DNA from: Charina bottae
Lineage: Eukaryota; Chordata; Lepidosauria; Squamata; Charinaidae
Assembly: GCA_023362775.1 (NCBI GenBank)
Contig: JALMGJ010000001.1
Coordinates: 62,215,501 to 62,279,500 of the forward strand
DNA length: 64,000 bases
Reading direction: 5' to 3'
This document shows, in pieces, positions 23,100 to 34,194 of this stretch; position 1 is the stretch's first letter; each line of letters starts with the position of its first letter. The notes beneath the pieces are model-generated. The model had not been told where the DNA came from and searched no databases. It saw only the letters and a list, made by a program, of their open reading frames with translations. The position numbers were made by a program, and so were the translations under genes.

Positions 23100-24040
23100 T
23101 ATTAAGAATAACCCTTTCTCATTTGATTTATACAGTATTCCTTCCTTGCTCAGGTAGAGGCAATTCGTAATTCTCTTAGGTGATTGAGTGACTATTTATA
23201 AACTTGTCTTGGCTATGTCCAGGATCACAGTTTGAGACTTGCATGAAGGATTGTTTGTAATGGCCGCTGCAATTGTTGGGGATATCTGGACAACGTTTTC
23301 CAAGGAGGAGAAATTTGGAGCAGCTCACATTGCCACAACTGTAATCGGTAAAATGGGTGCGAGGGACAGCCAGAAATTAAAGTTGCTTATGATAGTGGCT
23401 GAAAGAGAGGGGAAGAACAAAATCTTTAGTGGCTGAAAGAGAGGGGAAGAAACTGGCAGTGAAAATTCCTTAGGAGTAATTTTCATGTAATGAAAAATAG
23501 TTACAAAATGCAAGAAGCAAAAATGTCAATCAGCTTTGGCTCTCCTTTCCTATTGTTGCTGCGTTTTGAGACCTGCGATTGTGGGAACTTTTTCAGATTC
23601 ATATTTAAAAGATTTGGGCATCCATTTTTATTTTTTTCACACCTATTTTTCATACCTGTGGAGTTGTTGTTTTTTTGCTTCTCCCCCCCATAAACTGTAG
23701 GTTGGAAATTCTCATATGAGAGATGGCAGTGGGAATAAAAAAGATTGGATCTTGTGTCCACCATTCTTTTTGTATGCATTTATTAAATATTTTCTCCTTA
23801 CTTTTCTCTGAGATGCTCAGGACAGGGTACAAGAATTTCCTCCAGCTTACCTCCATTTATCCTCCAGAAAAGATTATGTTGCTTGATGAACTTTACAGTC
23901 TAGTAAAGCAGACCAGCCTGCTTCCATCTGATGCCCTTTAGATATTTTGAATGAAAACTCCCATAATTCCCAGCCAACTTACTGGTTGGGATGATGTCAT
24001 CCAATATATCTGCATAGATTTAGCAAAGGGAACCCCCGAG
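23100..24040. other. Intronic sequence with a short direct duplication
   Basis: A 25-base phrase beginning tagtggctgaaagagagggg occurs at 23393-23417 and again at 23427-23451 (34-bp spacing). Nothing else is recognised. Confidence 0.45.
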
Positions 24041-24042
24041 GA

Positions 24043-24150
24043 ATTCAAGGGCTGTTGGCTAGACTGGGGAATAAAAAGGAATGACAAACCACTTTTGTCC
24101 TGTTGCCAAGAGAACTTTGGATGCCTTCACCAGGAGCTGAGACTTGAGAG
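24043..24150 (+). repeat. Possible SINE tail relic
   Basis: The phrase aggaatgacaaaccacttt ... gttgccaagagaactttggatg resembles the body and tail of 5S- or tRNA-derived squamate SINEs such as those at 52.5 and 44.2 kb. It is short and diverged. Confidence 0.4.
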
Positions 24151-24675
24151 TGTCTTTACTTTACGCAGAGAAGACTTGTCTAAATTTTGCAGATCTTTAC
24201 CAAAAAAAATGCAATGCTGCATTATGTTTGTGTGAAATTAAAAAGCGTGATAAAGTTTGTTGAGAAATGAAAACTTCATGAAAAGTAGTTCCTTCCAGAC
24301 TGGAAACATACCACTTCTTTTCAGATTCCTGTACAAGAAAAATGGCTGTACCATGTACCGTTTGTTGGTAGATATCAAAACCCTAAATGTCTTGGGACCA
24401 ATACGTCTGAAGACCCTCAGGCAACACAGGTTAGGAGGGTAGCAAGCAGGGAAGACAAGGCTATTTCCCCAAGTGTGAGCTTCTTTGTGGAACACTTACC
24501 CCAGACAGTTTTGTGAGGCATGAGCATGTGTCGGGAGTTTCATGCTGAGTAGTTTGTGGATTTGTTTCCCTTGGCTGCTGCTTTTAGTTGTTTATTCTTG
24601 GGTTATTTAAATTGTTTCAGAGAGATATTTGGTTGCAAACTATTTTCAGTAAAAAAGAAAGGTTAGGAAAATATG

Positions 24676-24676
24676 G

Positions 24677-24711
<35 letters not shown>
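24676..24711 (+). repeat. (GT)n microsatellite
   Basis: About 17 GT units with one GC interruption near the left end are read directly. Confidence 0.95.
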
Positions 24712-24714
<3 letters not shown>

Positions 24715-24802
24715 AATATATATGTTAAATTATTATAAAATTCATTTAGTTTGGAAAGGATGTATGACAATAAAATAACTCAATGAAACTAAAGTTTATT
24801 TA

Positions 24803-25040
24803 TTTATTTAATTTTTATCCTGCCTTTATTATTTTTATAAATAACTCAAGGCAGCAAACATACATAATACTCCTTCCTCCTCCTATTTTCCCCACAACAG
24901 CAACCCTGTGAGGTGAGTTGGGCTGAGAGACAGGGACTGGCCCAAGGTCACCCAGCTGGCTTTCATGCCTAAGGTGGGACTAGAACTCACAGGCTCCTGG
25001 CTTCTAGCCCAGCACCTTAACCACTAGACCAAACTGGCTC
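24803..25040 (-). mobile_element. CORE-type tRNA-derived SINE
   Basis: On the - strand it has a tRNA-like head (gtttggtctagtggttaagg, box A; gagttctagtcc, box B), the CORE motif (gctgggtgaccttgggccag) shared with MIR-type SINEs, then a tail through ctcacctcacagggttg to an AT-rich end. Related copies are at 26.8, 40.7 and 41.3 kb. Confidence 0.85.
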
Positions 25041-25260
25041 TCAGTTACCTTTTGCCATGGGCATATTGTTTTCTATAGCAGGGGTCAGCAACCTGTGGGC
25101 CGCAGGCCATTAGGAAGTGGGCAGCAGGGTGAGCCGGAGCAGCTGATTGGTGGAGGCCCGGAAGGGGAAACACCTCCACCTATCGGCACGTGGCAAAGAA
25201 GGGTGGAGGCGGGCCTCCTCTCGCGGCAGCAGCAGCGCGTGCACGCCCCTTTTCGCCTCC

Positions 25261-25327
25261 CTGCCAGAACCGAGGGCATTTTCGGGGCAAGCTCCAGGGA
25301 CCCCGAAAATGCCCTTGGTTCCGGCAG
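25261..25327. repeat. Hairpin, arms about 27 bp
   Basis: The left arm 25261-25287 (ctgccagaaccgagggcatt...) pairs with 25301-25327 with about two mismatches. A longer version of the same palindrome follows at 25460-25553, so the hairpin module is duplicated inside the element. Confidence 0.8.
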
Positions 25328-25459
25328 GAAGGCAAAGTGTTGCCTCGCTCAGGCTACCGGCCGCTTCCCCGCTGCACAGCTGACCGGTGCGGGGGGGCGG
25401 GGTGGAAAATCTCCACGCCCCAGGGAAGCGGCTCGGCGCGCGGCGAGGCTTTTGCCTCC

Positions 25460-25553
25460 CTGCCGGAACCAAGGGCATTTTCGGGGTCCCCGGAGCTTGC
25501 CCCTTCAAAGGGGCAGGCTCCGGGGACCCCAAAAATGCCCTCGGTTCCCGGAG
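25460..25553. repeat. Long hairpin, arms about 45 bp
   Basis: The arms (ctgccggaaccaagggcatt... and its near-complement ending near 25553) meet at a loop of a few bases (caa near 25506). This is a second, extended version of the hairpin at 25261-25327. Confidence 0.8.
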
Positions 25554-25586
25554 CAGCAGGCCTGCAAACCCCGCCCCTGTCCGTTC

Positions 25587-25700
25587 GATTGGCTGCCGCC
25601 CGCAAACCCCGTCCCTCCATCCGGCTGATTGGCTGCCGCCCACAAACCCCGCCCCCGTCTGTCCGATTGGCTGCCGCCCACAAACCCCGCCCCCCGTCCT
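25587..25700. repeat. 38-40-bp tandem array with inverted CCAAT and GC boxes
   Basis: The phrase GATTGGCTGCCGCCC recurs at 25587, 25627 and 25665, each followed by a CAAACCCCG(C/T)CCC-type tract. ATTGG is an inverted CCAAT box (NF-Y type) and the CCGCCC/CCCCGCCCC tracts are Sp1-type GC boxes. Whether they act is unknown. Confidence 0.75.
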
Positions 25701-25765
25701 TGAAAAAATTTTTCCGACAGGAGTGGTCCCTGATGGGAGAAAGGTTGCCAAGCCCTGTTCTATAG

Positions 25766-26795
25766 GGTGAGAAATGGGTTTTGTTTGACCTCCATTTTCT
25801 TACAAATGGTTCAGCCATCATTTTTATTTGTCGGAACTGTATTAGTTCAGCAGCAGAAACTGTTTGGAATAGATTTGAATGTATGTTTACTTAACTTGAA
25901 TTTTTCTCAACATTTTTGTAGTGTAGTAGTAATATGCAAAATTGTGCTAGATCCAAGACTGTCCGTACATACTGGAACATACCCATAACTCTCATGAGCC
26001 TAGGCTTCCCCTTTTATTTCAACAGAGACTACTTTTTTATATGTGTCCCTGGATATGTAGGCAACTAACATTCTTTTTTAAAGCAAATTATACTCAGTGT
26101 AGTACTGTAGACATTGGAGTCAGATAACTCCTATAACAACCTTCTCCAGTTGGGTTCTCTTCATATCTGTTGCATAACAGACTCCATCATCCCCTGCCAG
26201 TCACAGTCATGCTTGCTGGCAAAGACAGTTGTAGTCCAACGAATTTGGAGAGCAACAGCTTGTAGAAGCTTGATGTGCAGATAATGGGTCAGTGAAATTC
26301 ATATGTGTAGTCCCAAAACCACATATAATTTTCAATATATTTGTATATCTGGAAAAAGAAGTAACATATGCCCTGACCTTGGCATGGATAGAATGTTCTT
26401 AATGCTTTTTAATGCTTCTTTTTTGTTAAGTATTACAGAGTTGTTCATGCAAGAAGTTAAGGATTTACTGCAGTGTCCAGTTGGGAGGGGATACAGGTAT
26501 TTGTAAAAATATGAAAGGCATTTTGTTTTCATTTCGCTTAGTCTCCTCTAAGGAATGCGTAAGCTTATCTTTTGAGTGGTGGGCTCTAACCTGTGATGAT
26601 CCCCATGTCTCTCACAAGAAAGCAAGGTCAGCAGCAATCATTTTTGTTCTCTGCTTGAGTGTGTGTTTTGTAACTAGAGAAAATACTTAGCATTCTTTGG
26701 GTTTTTTAGATTAGCTCTTATCAAATAACTCCTTTTTTATGCAGATGCATGCATGTAATTGCTGAGAAAGGAGGTTTTTTTGGTTTGGATTTTTT
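25766..26795. other. Intronic sequence, mostly unrecognised
   Basis: A diverged palindromic repeat trace (ccatcatcccctgccagtc) may lie near 26185-26265. No exon, LINE or SINE with clear motifs is seen. Confidence 0.35.
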
Positions 26796-26987
26796 ATCCC
26801 TTTATTATTTTTATAAATAACTCAAGGCAGTGAACATACCTAATACCCTTCCTCCTCCTCTTTTCCCCACGACAACAACCCTGTGAGGTGAGTTGGGTTG
26901 AGAGAGAGTGACTGGCCCAAGGTCACCCAGCCGGCTTTCATGCCTAAGGCGGGACTAGAACTCACACTCTCTTGGTTTCTAGCCTGG
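26796..26987 (-). mobile_element. CORE-type SINE, head truncated
   Basis: It has the same body as the 24.8-kb copy on the - strand: ctagtcccgccttaggcatg, gctgggtgaccttgggccag and ctcacctcacagggttg, with AT-rich sequence at the 3' end. The first part of the tRNA-like head is missing or decayed. Confidence 0.8.
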
Positions 26988-26989
26988 TG

Positions 26990-27777
26990 ACTTAGTTGCC
27001 CAACTTTCTAGTGATTGTGGTTATTATGCTAAGACTCTGGACAGGCCTAAGTAAAGTCAGGCCTAAACTGTATCCTCCTAATATAGCTCTTTCTAATCTG
27101 AAACTCTTTAGATGTGTTTGGATTACAATTTTCCAGACTGTCCAAAATTCCCCGTCGATATTCCCAATAATAGGTTGGGGAACCTGCCCTAACTATTAAG
27201 TCTGGTTACAGTCAAGCTAACTGTGGTGTCTATTATCTGCTGTATCTACTACAATTAAATTCATCAGCATTTGATTATTTTTATTATTAGGTAATTGTTA
27301 CTTAATTGTTCATACCATTAGTCCTTTCACATACAAAGAGAGTATAGATTATCAAATACATCGAATCATCAGTATTTATTACACTCAAATTCTGCTATTA
27401 CCTAGAACTCCCATGACCTTCAACCAGCATTACATTTACATAGTTTCAATAGTTTGGGAACATTTAAGTGCTCAGACACAAACTTGAATATATGAATGTT
27501 AAAGTATCACTTCAGCAATTACATGCATTTATAACTTTACATATTTATAGTCTTTTATGTTCTGATTGTAGAATTGGAGTACCCTTGGAACAGAATGCCA
27601 ACAACAGTGCTAAGAATTTTTATCTTCAAAGCATGAGTACTGTATTTTCAAATGTAAACTCACAGATATAATCAACTTTCTCCTAAAAGAATAATAATTG
27701 TCACCTTTCTAATTAATCCTTTGGGTTTTCTCTCCCCGTGGATTCAGTTACTCTGCTTGCTGTTTTGTTCTTTATTT
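26990..27777. other. Intronic sequence with no recognised feature
   Basis: This is AT-rich DNA with no motif-bearing frame or clear repeat boundary. Confidence 0.4.
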
Positions 27778-27785
27778 CTTTAGGC

Positions 27786-28128
27786 CAGGGCTTTCCAAAG
27801 TGCCGCCGCTGGCGACACACCAGCGGCGGCGGTAGCACGGCGGCGGCACGCGCACGGCGGCGGCGCGGATGGGGCAAAATTGATGGGACAAAACTTTTTG
27901 TCCCGCGCACGTGCACGGCGGCGGTGCAGGGGGGCGTGCGGTGGCGCGCTCGCACACGGCGGTGACGCGGGGGGGCGTGTGGCGGCGCACACGTGTATGG
28001 TGGCGGCGGCAGCGGCTGCCACTGCCGCTGTGCACGCGCGCGCCGCCGCTTCCAGGTGGTGTGGCGACACACCACGCTGTGTATGGCGACACACTTTTGT
28101 GTGGCGACACACAGTTTGGAAAGCTCTG
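27786..28128. mobile_element. GC-rich non-autonomous hAT element (343 bp)
   Basis: The ends CAGGGCTTTCCAAAG and (reverse complement) CAGAGCTTTCCAAAC are inverted repeats of the hAT type, flanked by the 8-bp duplication CTTTAGGC (27778-27785, 28129-28136). The interior is a CpG-dense ggcggc/gcacgcgc tract. Near the right end GCGACACAC recurs three times as a subterminal repeat. Open frames on both strands are composition artefacts. Confidence 0.92.
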
Positions 28129-28136
28129 CTTTAGGC

Positions 28137-29065
28137 CATTCAAAATTCTGCTTTATACATACTTCAGCTGTAGTGGAGCAAGTTTGATTAATAATGTGAT
28201 GCAAAAAAAATGTTTTGTAGTGCTTGCTAGCAGTGTTGAACCACAATGATTATGATGTTGATTAATAGCTTCCTGTAAATATATTTCTGACAACATGTTC
28301 AGGAATTCAAAACAGCTTACCCAGGCTTTGTTTTGGAAGGTAGGTTGTCTTTTACATCAGAAATGATCTCAGGTTGTTAGCCAACTGATAATTACTCTGA
28401 CAAGGGTGGAGGCAGTTCAGGCTGCTTTGTTTCTTTGGCCATTAATGTTGACCTCTATTATTCTGAATATATAGGATTTTTTCTGCCAGGGTTATAAATG
28501 GTAATTTTGGGTTTTCACATTGTGATTCAAGGGAGTGAGCAACTAGCAGAGTCACCTTCTGTGACTGTTGAAGTCTCTTGACAGCTAACATTAGCTCTCC
28601 AAAACTTACTGCAAAATTGGACATTTCAGTTCCTCTCATGTGAGGTATTAAGAATAGGAATTGGTGCCTGACAGGGTCCTCTGCGATTCCAACAGCTCTT
28701 TTCTTCTCTCAGGAGACTTATGAAAAATGGCTCTAACAGCATCTGTTTTGGATGATGCTTGGGGATGCAGATATCTTAAGTTGACCTTCAGTTCTTTAAT
28801 TCTTGAAAACTCATTCCTTTCCTTTTCCTTTCTTTAAAAATGCATACCTCACTGAAATGAAAGGGAAATCCAAATCTGGTATTCTGCTAGAAAATTTGCA
28901 GTAGTGCAACGAGACGTTATTCTTTTCTCTTGCTTTCTATAATCCTTTTGGAATGTAAGAAAAACAATATCTATATTTTGGAGTCAATTTGCATCCATCA
29001 TCTTGTTATTTCCACCTATGGCTTTACGATGCGGACTATATTTTAGCAGCTCCATATTAAAGCAA
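28137..29065. other. Intronic sequence with no recognised feature
   Basis: Ordinary AT-rich intronic DNA. No element boundary or exon was recognised. Confidence 0.4.
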
Positions 29066-29067
29066 AT

Positions 29068-29215
29068 ATGCTGGGTTCACACACTGCAGTGAGCCAAAAT
29101 TTGTTGGCCATGATTTTTCTTAATAAACCACTTTTTTTTAATAAACCATTTTGGTTCCTACAAAATGCTAACTGTAATGGCTGGGTTCGTGCATGATCCT
29201 AAGACAAGCTACATT
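29068..29215. repeat. Possible decayed MITE
   Basis: The phrases gctgggttcacacactgca and gctgggttcgtgcatgatcc, with repeated aataaaccac/aataaacca words between, resemble a small reptile MITE family. I found no clean target duplication. A relative may lie near 13735-13850. Confidence 0.35.
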
Positions 29216-29969
29216 GGTGCACACAAGGGTTAAGTCACATAAGGGTTAGAATTGTGGATATTTATGGCTTTACCATAACAAGCCAACAATACGTTTATTT
29301 CAGTTTCCTGTTTGTTCTTTTAAATGCTTTAATATACCAAAATAAATAAAAAGGAAGTACAGAAAAGGAAAACAGACCTCTCTCTCTGTCTCTGTGTCTT
29401 TTCTATATTTCTGTATTTTCTATAAGCATTACATGATACATATAGAAAGCAGCTCAGTTTTTAAACACAGCGTTAAAACTTGACCATGTTGAGTAGCTTT
29501 CTGTTTTTATGGTGATCAATCAGATGGCTCTGGAAAACTTAAAACCAGAAAACAAATATAATTCTTTCCTGCTATTCTCTACTAGTAATTAATATTTCGG
29601 TGTGTATTGCCTTCTGCTCCTGGAGTAACATATAGTCATCACAACTAGAAGTGATTAACATTCTTATCTTCACAAATTTGTCAAATCACCATATGAAGCA
29701 TGAATGCTGAAGGTCAGGGCTGATCAATCTGTTGCTGACATATATGGCTGAAATTTTGTGAGATCTCACAACAAATTTTCTTGGTAAGAATTTGGGCTGA
29801 AAGGAATGGGGCATTCAGACCTGGAATAAGTTACTGACCCCTTCTCTAGCATCATTTAAATCTTGGTTCTGATTTTATTTTTAAAATTCAGAAATGCACA
29901 TTTGTTGATTTAGAAAAAACATATCATAAAGGGCATAGCTTGAATTATGGAACTTTTGCATGATGCCCT

Positions 29970-30835
29970 CTTGGTTGTTTAATGTATTTGTGGATACATG
30001 TACAAGGAATGCATGTGGCACATCAGAAGTATGTTTGTTGGAGACATGAAAAGCAGTTGGTACACATGAATATGTGTATATTTTTGTATGCAAACAGCAT
30101 GATGTTGTTGGTGGAGAACCCAAATGATTTGCAGGAAACATTAGTAGATTGTAAGATAAAACAAGGAGTATGAATCTGAAAATTAACATACTGAAGATTA
30201 AGGTAGTTATATTTGGCAGAGAAAATAAAGTAAATGATTGCCAATTGATGAAAAATAGAGCAAGTAGATGAATTTGTATAAATGTCTTCATAAAAAGTTT
30301 ACTAAGGAAGGGAAGATGGATAGAGAAATGTTAAAATATGCAATGCTGATAGAAAGGCAGTTGGTAGTATAAGGTCTACTTGTGAGGAATGAAAGTTTAC
30401 CAAAAGAAAATGGCTATGTATAAGTTGGATATGTCAGGAGAAGTATAAAACTAAGTTCAATGCAGTAGGAATAAGTTACTTAAGAACTTGTGTGGGGTAT
30501 AATAATATGAGTTAAAATCAGGAATGAATAGGTACTGAATGGATGTGGACGGAACAGAAACATTAAAGTGGTTCTGTGATAATGGAGAGAATGAATGAGG
30601 ATCAAATTGCAAATGAAATATATGAAGAATGAGGGAATGAGTAAAGAGGAAAGGGGAGGAGAAGACCATGGTAAGATACAGTTGATGAGATCCTTAAAAG
30701 AAAAGATGAGAAGCTTAAAGAACAAAGGACAATATAAGAATTTATATGTGGATAAGGATGGAAGCTGTGCAAGACAGAAAGATATGGAGCGGTATAGTGA
30801 GTGGAAGTTGTTTCTTTTCCATATATAGCAACATT
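29970..30835 (+). pseudogene. Heavily decayed LINE reverse transcriptase relic
   Basis: A frame at 29982-30173 ends with YANSMMLLVENPNDLQETL, which has the shape of a reverse transcriptase catalytic block (YADD + hydrophobic + E) with both catalytic aspartates changed. Further on, in shifting frames, conserved-looking C-terminal words can be read, such as ISYLRTCVG near 30.47 kb, MNEDQIANEIYEE near 30.6 kb and MERYSEWKLF near 30.8 kb. The order fits the C-terminal half of a non-LTR reverse transcriptase, perhaps RTE- or R4-like. It is far older than the BovB at 7.6 kb. Confidence 0.55.
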
Positions 30836-30844
30836 AGGGTTATC

Positions 30845-33157
30845 ACTAGAACAATATTGAGTGTTCCGTGACACTTTTGGACAGAAGAGTGGATCATATT
30901 GATAATTTGCCAGATTTGAGCAAGATTTAACTTGTCTGCAATTGCAGAAAAGGAATTTGCAGTTCGTTGAAGGAGCTTGGTTTCCACTGAGATGGTTCTT
31001 TTGACTTTCTGTTTAAAACAGCATCAAGTGTTCACATGAAAATGTTTTTTGAAAAGCCCCAAAAATGAAATAAGAAGGAAAGAAGGGGGGGGAAATGCTT
31101 CACTTCCTTCTTAAATGGTTTTCTGATTTGTAAATTTTCTCTCCCAAAGAACTAATTTACAAATAAACAGGCCGTCTTGTTTTCTAATGGACAACTTGGT
31201 GAATCCCTGCCAGTGTCTGTTGCACACCTGGGCACATTTACCTTGATTGTACTCCTCTGAACACTTGCTTTCTCAAAAAAAGAAGCCCTTATGTTGTGCC
31301 CGCAAGATCATCCAGAGCTGGCAAGCTATCAGAGAGAGCCAATTTTACAGACAAAAGGCCTATTTCAGGAAAACAACCTAATTGAAATGTTCAAAGGCAT
31401 TCGTGGGATTTACCCTCATGTTTTCCATTTAAAAACCTCAAGGGTGGGGTGTGTATTTCATTTGTTGGATCTGGAGATTTAGTGTCTGGACAATGGGCAA
31501 GTTCAGCATTTTCTGGTCTCAGCTTCTTTGGCAAAGTCTATGGAAATAATAGAGTGAGTCTACATCTTGTTGCTGTATTTATATTACAATGCACAATCTG
31601 TTTTTTTTGTCAAAGTATATCTTGGGTATATACCTAAAAACGTCTGATTTTATAATAGCATACCTCTAGGAGGGAATATTCTATCACTCACATGGTTCAA
31701 ATGTACAGTATATGAGATTTGGATCAACCTCTAGCTAAACCATTGTGCTTAAGTAATCAGTATGGCCATTAATCAAATCTAAATCTGTATTTTTATTCAC
31801 TTTTTTAAAAATACATGTCTGATACGCAATTTTTCACTGCAAGCATTCTTGCTATGTATAAACCAACATCATGAACAGGAAACCTTAATTTCAGTGCCTG
31901 TAAAAAGTTTGTTTACTGCCTATGTTTTTATCCAACATGATAATTCAGGGAGGACATAGTACTGTCCTGGGAAAGACCCACTCATATCTCATATGGGAAA
32001 TTAGTTTGTAGATAAAAATCTTTATATTTTAATGTTCTCTGCCCCAGCACATTCTCCTTTTCTTGAAGTTCAGTAATCTTATAATTCTTCCTCGGTGGCC
32101 AATGAATTGCTTATTTCCCCCCCCTTAATTTTGAAATTTAGCTTGGTTTTGAACTAGAGGGTTCTGCCTAAGTATAAGCCAGAAGTGATGTGTGGCCTTC
32201 CATTTCACTGTGTCTGGAGGGGAATACAGCCCTTAATTATCAAATTAGATGCACATTCTGGTTCTCTGGCATGCCTTCCTGGCTGGCCATCTGTTAGATT
32301 GGATCCAGGCCCACTGAGAAAGTAGACTACTCATTACCAACAGTGCCCTAGTGCCAACCAATGGTGGGTTAAGAGGGGCAGGCTGTACACAGTTCATATT
32401 CCTGCTCCCCTGCCAGGAACATTTCTTGTGAGCAGATCAATGCCAGCCTAAGCCCATATGTCCCATTTGCATAAGTTCACATCTGTGGAGACAGATGTGG
32501 CCATTGCTATACCAAGAGGAAATGTTAAGGAATGGGGATACTGACCATAGTTTATCAATCAAGTGTCCTTTGGAAAAAGAAGTTTATAATGGCACCACTT
32601 TATCATTGTAAAGAGGTCCAAGCAAGGTCAGTCCCATCAACTCGCTTTTCAAGTACTAATACCCCAAAGCAGCTGGCTAAGAAAGCAGCAGGTTTCAATA
32701 GTCAGTCTTTACTATCAGTCTGACCTAGCCTTTGGAATATTTTACTTCCCTAGAAGAAATGTAAGCAGTGTTAAAGAACTCTGCCTCCCATTAAGTAGCT
32801 TGTGTATGTATATGTGCTAGTCCACCTCTCCTTGATACTTTAACTTTAGATGAAATTCAAATAACCATGATTACATTATTATCATCATTAGGTGATTGTC
32901 AAAGAATATGCACAAGAACACCACTCACGCATTGAAGGGGACATAGTCCTGTTCGGTGGCTATACACTGCCAGAAGTATAGATTGGGCATGTATTTGGTG
33001 CATACCCAATCCAATTTTCTTTGTCTGCCCCAGAAGCTAGTCAGCATTTTATGTCCACTAAACTTGAATAGTGATCACTGTTAGATTTTAACATAAAATG
33101 CTAACTACTGGGACATGTTGCGTGTGGATTTTGGTACAAAAGAACAGGAATTCAGAG
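30845..33157. other. Intronic sequence with no recognised feature
   Basis: More than 2 kb of AT-rich DNA without a recognisable element or exon. It may be old decayed repeats or unique intron. Confidence 0.35.
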
Positions 33158-33169
33158 AATGAGTTCACT

Positions 33170-33408
33170 GGCTGTTGTGGGTCTTCCGGGCTGTGCGGCC
33201 GTGTTCTGGAAGTTGTGGTTCCTAACGTTTCGCCAGCATCTGTGGCCGGCATCTTCAGAGGGCAGGAGCACAGCTCTTCACATCTCTGAAGATGCCGGCC
33301 ACAGATGCTGGCGAAACATTAGGAACCACAACTTCCAGAGCACGGCCACACAGCCCGGAAGACCCACAACAGCCATCGAACTCCGGCCATGAAAGCCTTC
33401 GACAATAC
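33170..33408 (+). mobile_element. Fold-back Penelope-like element, copy 2
   Basis: It has the same inverted-repeat design and 3' tail as copy 1 at 21.6 kb, with shorter arms meeting near 33285. It is flanked by the 12-bp duplication AATGAGTTCACT (33158-33169 and 33409-33420). The left arm extends ~25 bases further into the element than the right arm, so the two copies have different inversion junctions. The hammerhead-like core recurs (CTGAAGA at 33286-33292, GCCGGC/GCTGGC stem, GAAAC at 33313-33317). Confidence 0.7.
33286..33317 (+). ncRNA. Hammerhead-ribozyme-like core inside PLE copy 2
   Basis: The same arrangement as in copy 1 occurs, but the left stem is GCCGGC instead of GCTGGC, turning a U-G wobble into a C-G pair. 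The helix is thus preserved. The flanking stems and cleavage site were not resolved. Confidence 0.3.
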
Positions 33409-33420
33409 AATGAGTTCACT

Positions 33421-34190
33421 ATTAATATAAAGAGCACCTATATGAAACTTACATATTCCAGGAATTTTTGAATACTGGTTGCTCAGGTGAAATAATGAAC
33501 ATCTGCTTATTATGTTCTTAGCATCACCTGGCCTTGTTTATGGAATATAGAATTCTGGATTGATCCAGGAAAAGGGAGTGCATGAATTAAAGAATAATAC
33601 TGTTGCAGTATTTCAGGTGTCTTTGTAGCCAAATTGTTGGGCAGTGTGGGCAGTTTTCTTGTGCTTGTGAACTGTGTGTTAAATTTTTTAGGTTCCCAGG
33701 ATCTGGTGGGATGAGGTAATGATGGGTGTCTCTGTATGGTGTAAGCTACCTGAGCCTCTCCTTAATCCATTCCAAACACCTATTTCCAGCGGACTCCGCA
33801 AGATGGTGCTATCCTGTGTTATAGGACCCCCAGGTTTCTTAATGGCAAGGATGAGATCCCAACTGATTGTTTGAATTTCATGGCTCACTGTGCATATGTC
33901 TACTCTGGCTGAAGTCTTACTAAGTTTTACTACTCTGGCTGAAGTCTTAGTAAGTTTATGAGTTTCTTTATTGATGTATATGCTGTGATGAAACATTAGA
34001 TTGTTGCATTTGTGGAAAACAAGTAAACTTATTATAGGAGGGCAGGCAGGTGGAAAATTTGGGGAATGTGGAGAAGAGAGAGAGGGAGTTAAGAGGAAGC
34101 CAGTCTTGACAGGCAGACAGAATAAAACCAGGAAAAGAAAACGAAAGTAGACCCTGTATTTATAAAGAAAATAAAAGAGAGATACTAGTA
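33421..34190. other. Intronic sequence with a 30-bp direct duplication
   Basis: The phrase tactctggctgaagtctta occurs at 33901 and 33931 as two adjacent ~30-bp units (33901-33958). No other feature is recognised. Confidence 0.5.
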
Positions 34191-34194
34191 GCTT

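Larger units (their letters stand above)
25079..25757. mobile_element. GC-rich non-autonomous hAT element (679 bp)
   Basis: The ends CAGGGGTCAGCAACC and (reverse complement) CAGGGCTTGGCAACC are hAT-type terminal inverted repeats, and both sides carry the 8-bp duplication TTCTATAG (25071-25078, 25758-25765). The interior is very GC- and CpG-rich, holds two long hairpins (25261-25327 and 25460-25553) and a tandem array at about 25587-25700. Open frames on both strands are by-products of the high GC content. No transposase motif is seen. Confidence 0.9.

Noticed and set aside
25095..25821. Several long GC-rich open frames on both strands as a protein-coding exon
   Set aside because: They lie in a hAT element with 8-bp duplications and are compositional, proline/arginine-rich artefacts in all frames.
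27713..28249. Long open frames and CpG density as a gene or CpG-island promoter
   Set aside because: The CpG-rich block is exactly bounded by hAT inverted repeats and the CTTTAGGC duplication.
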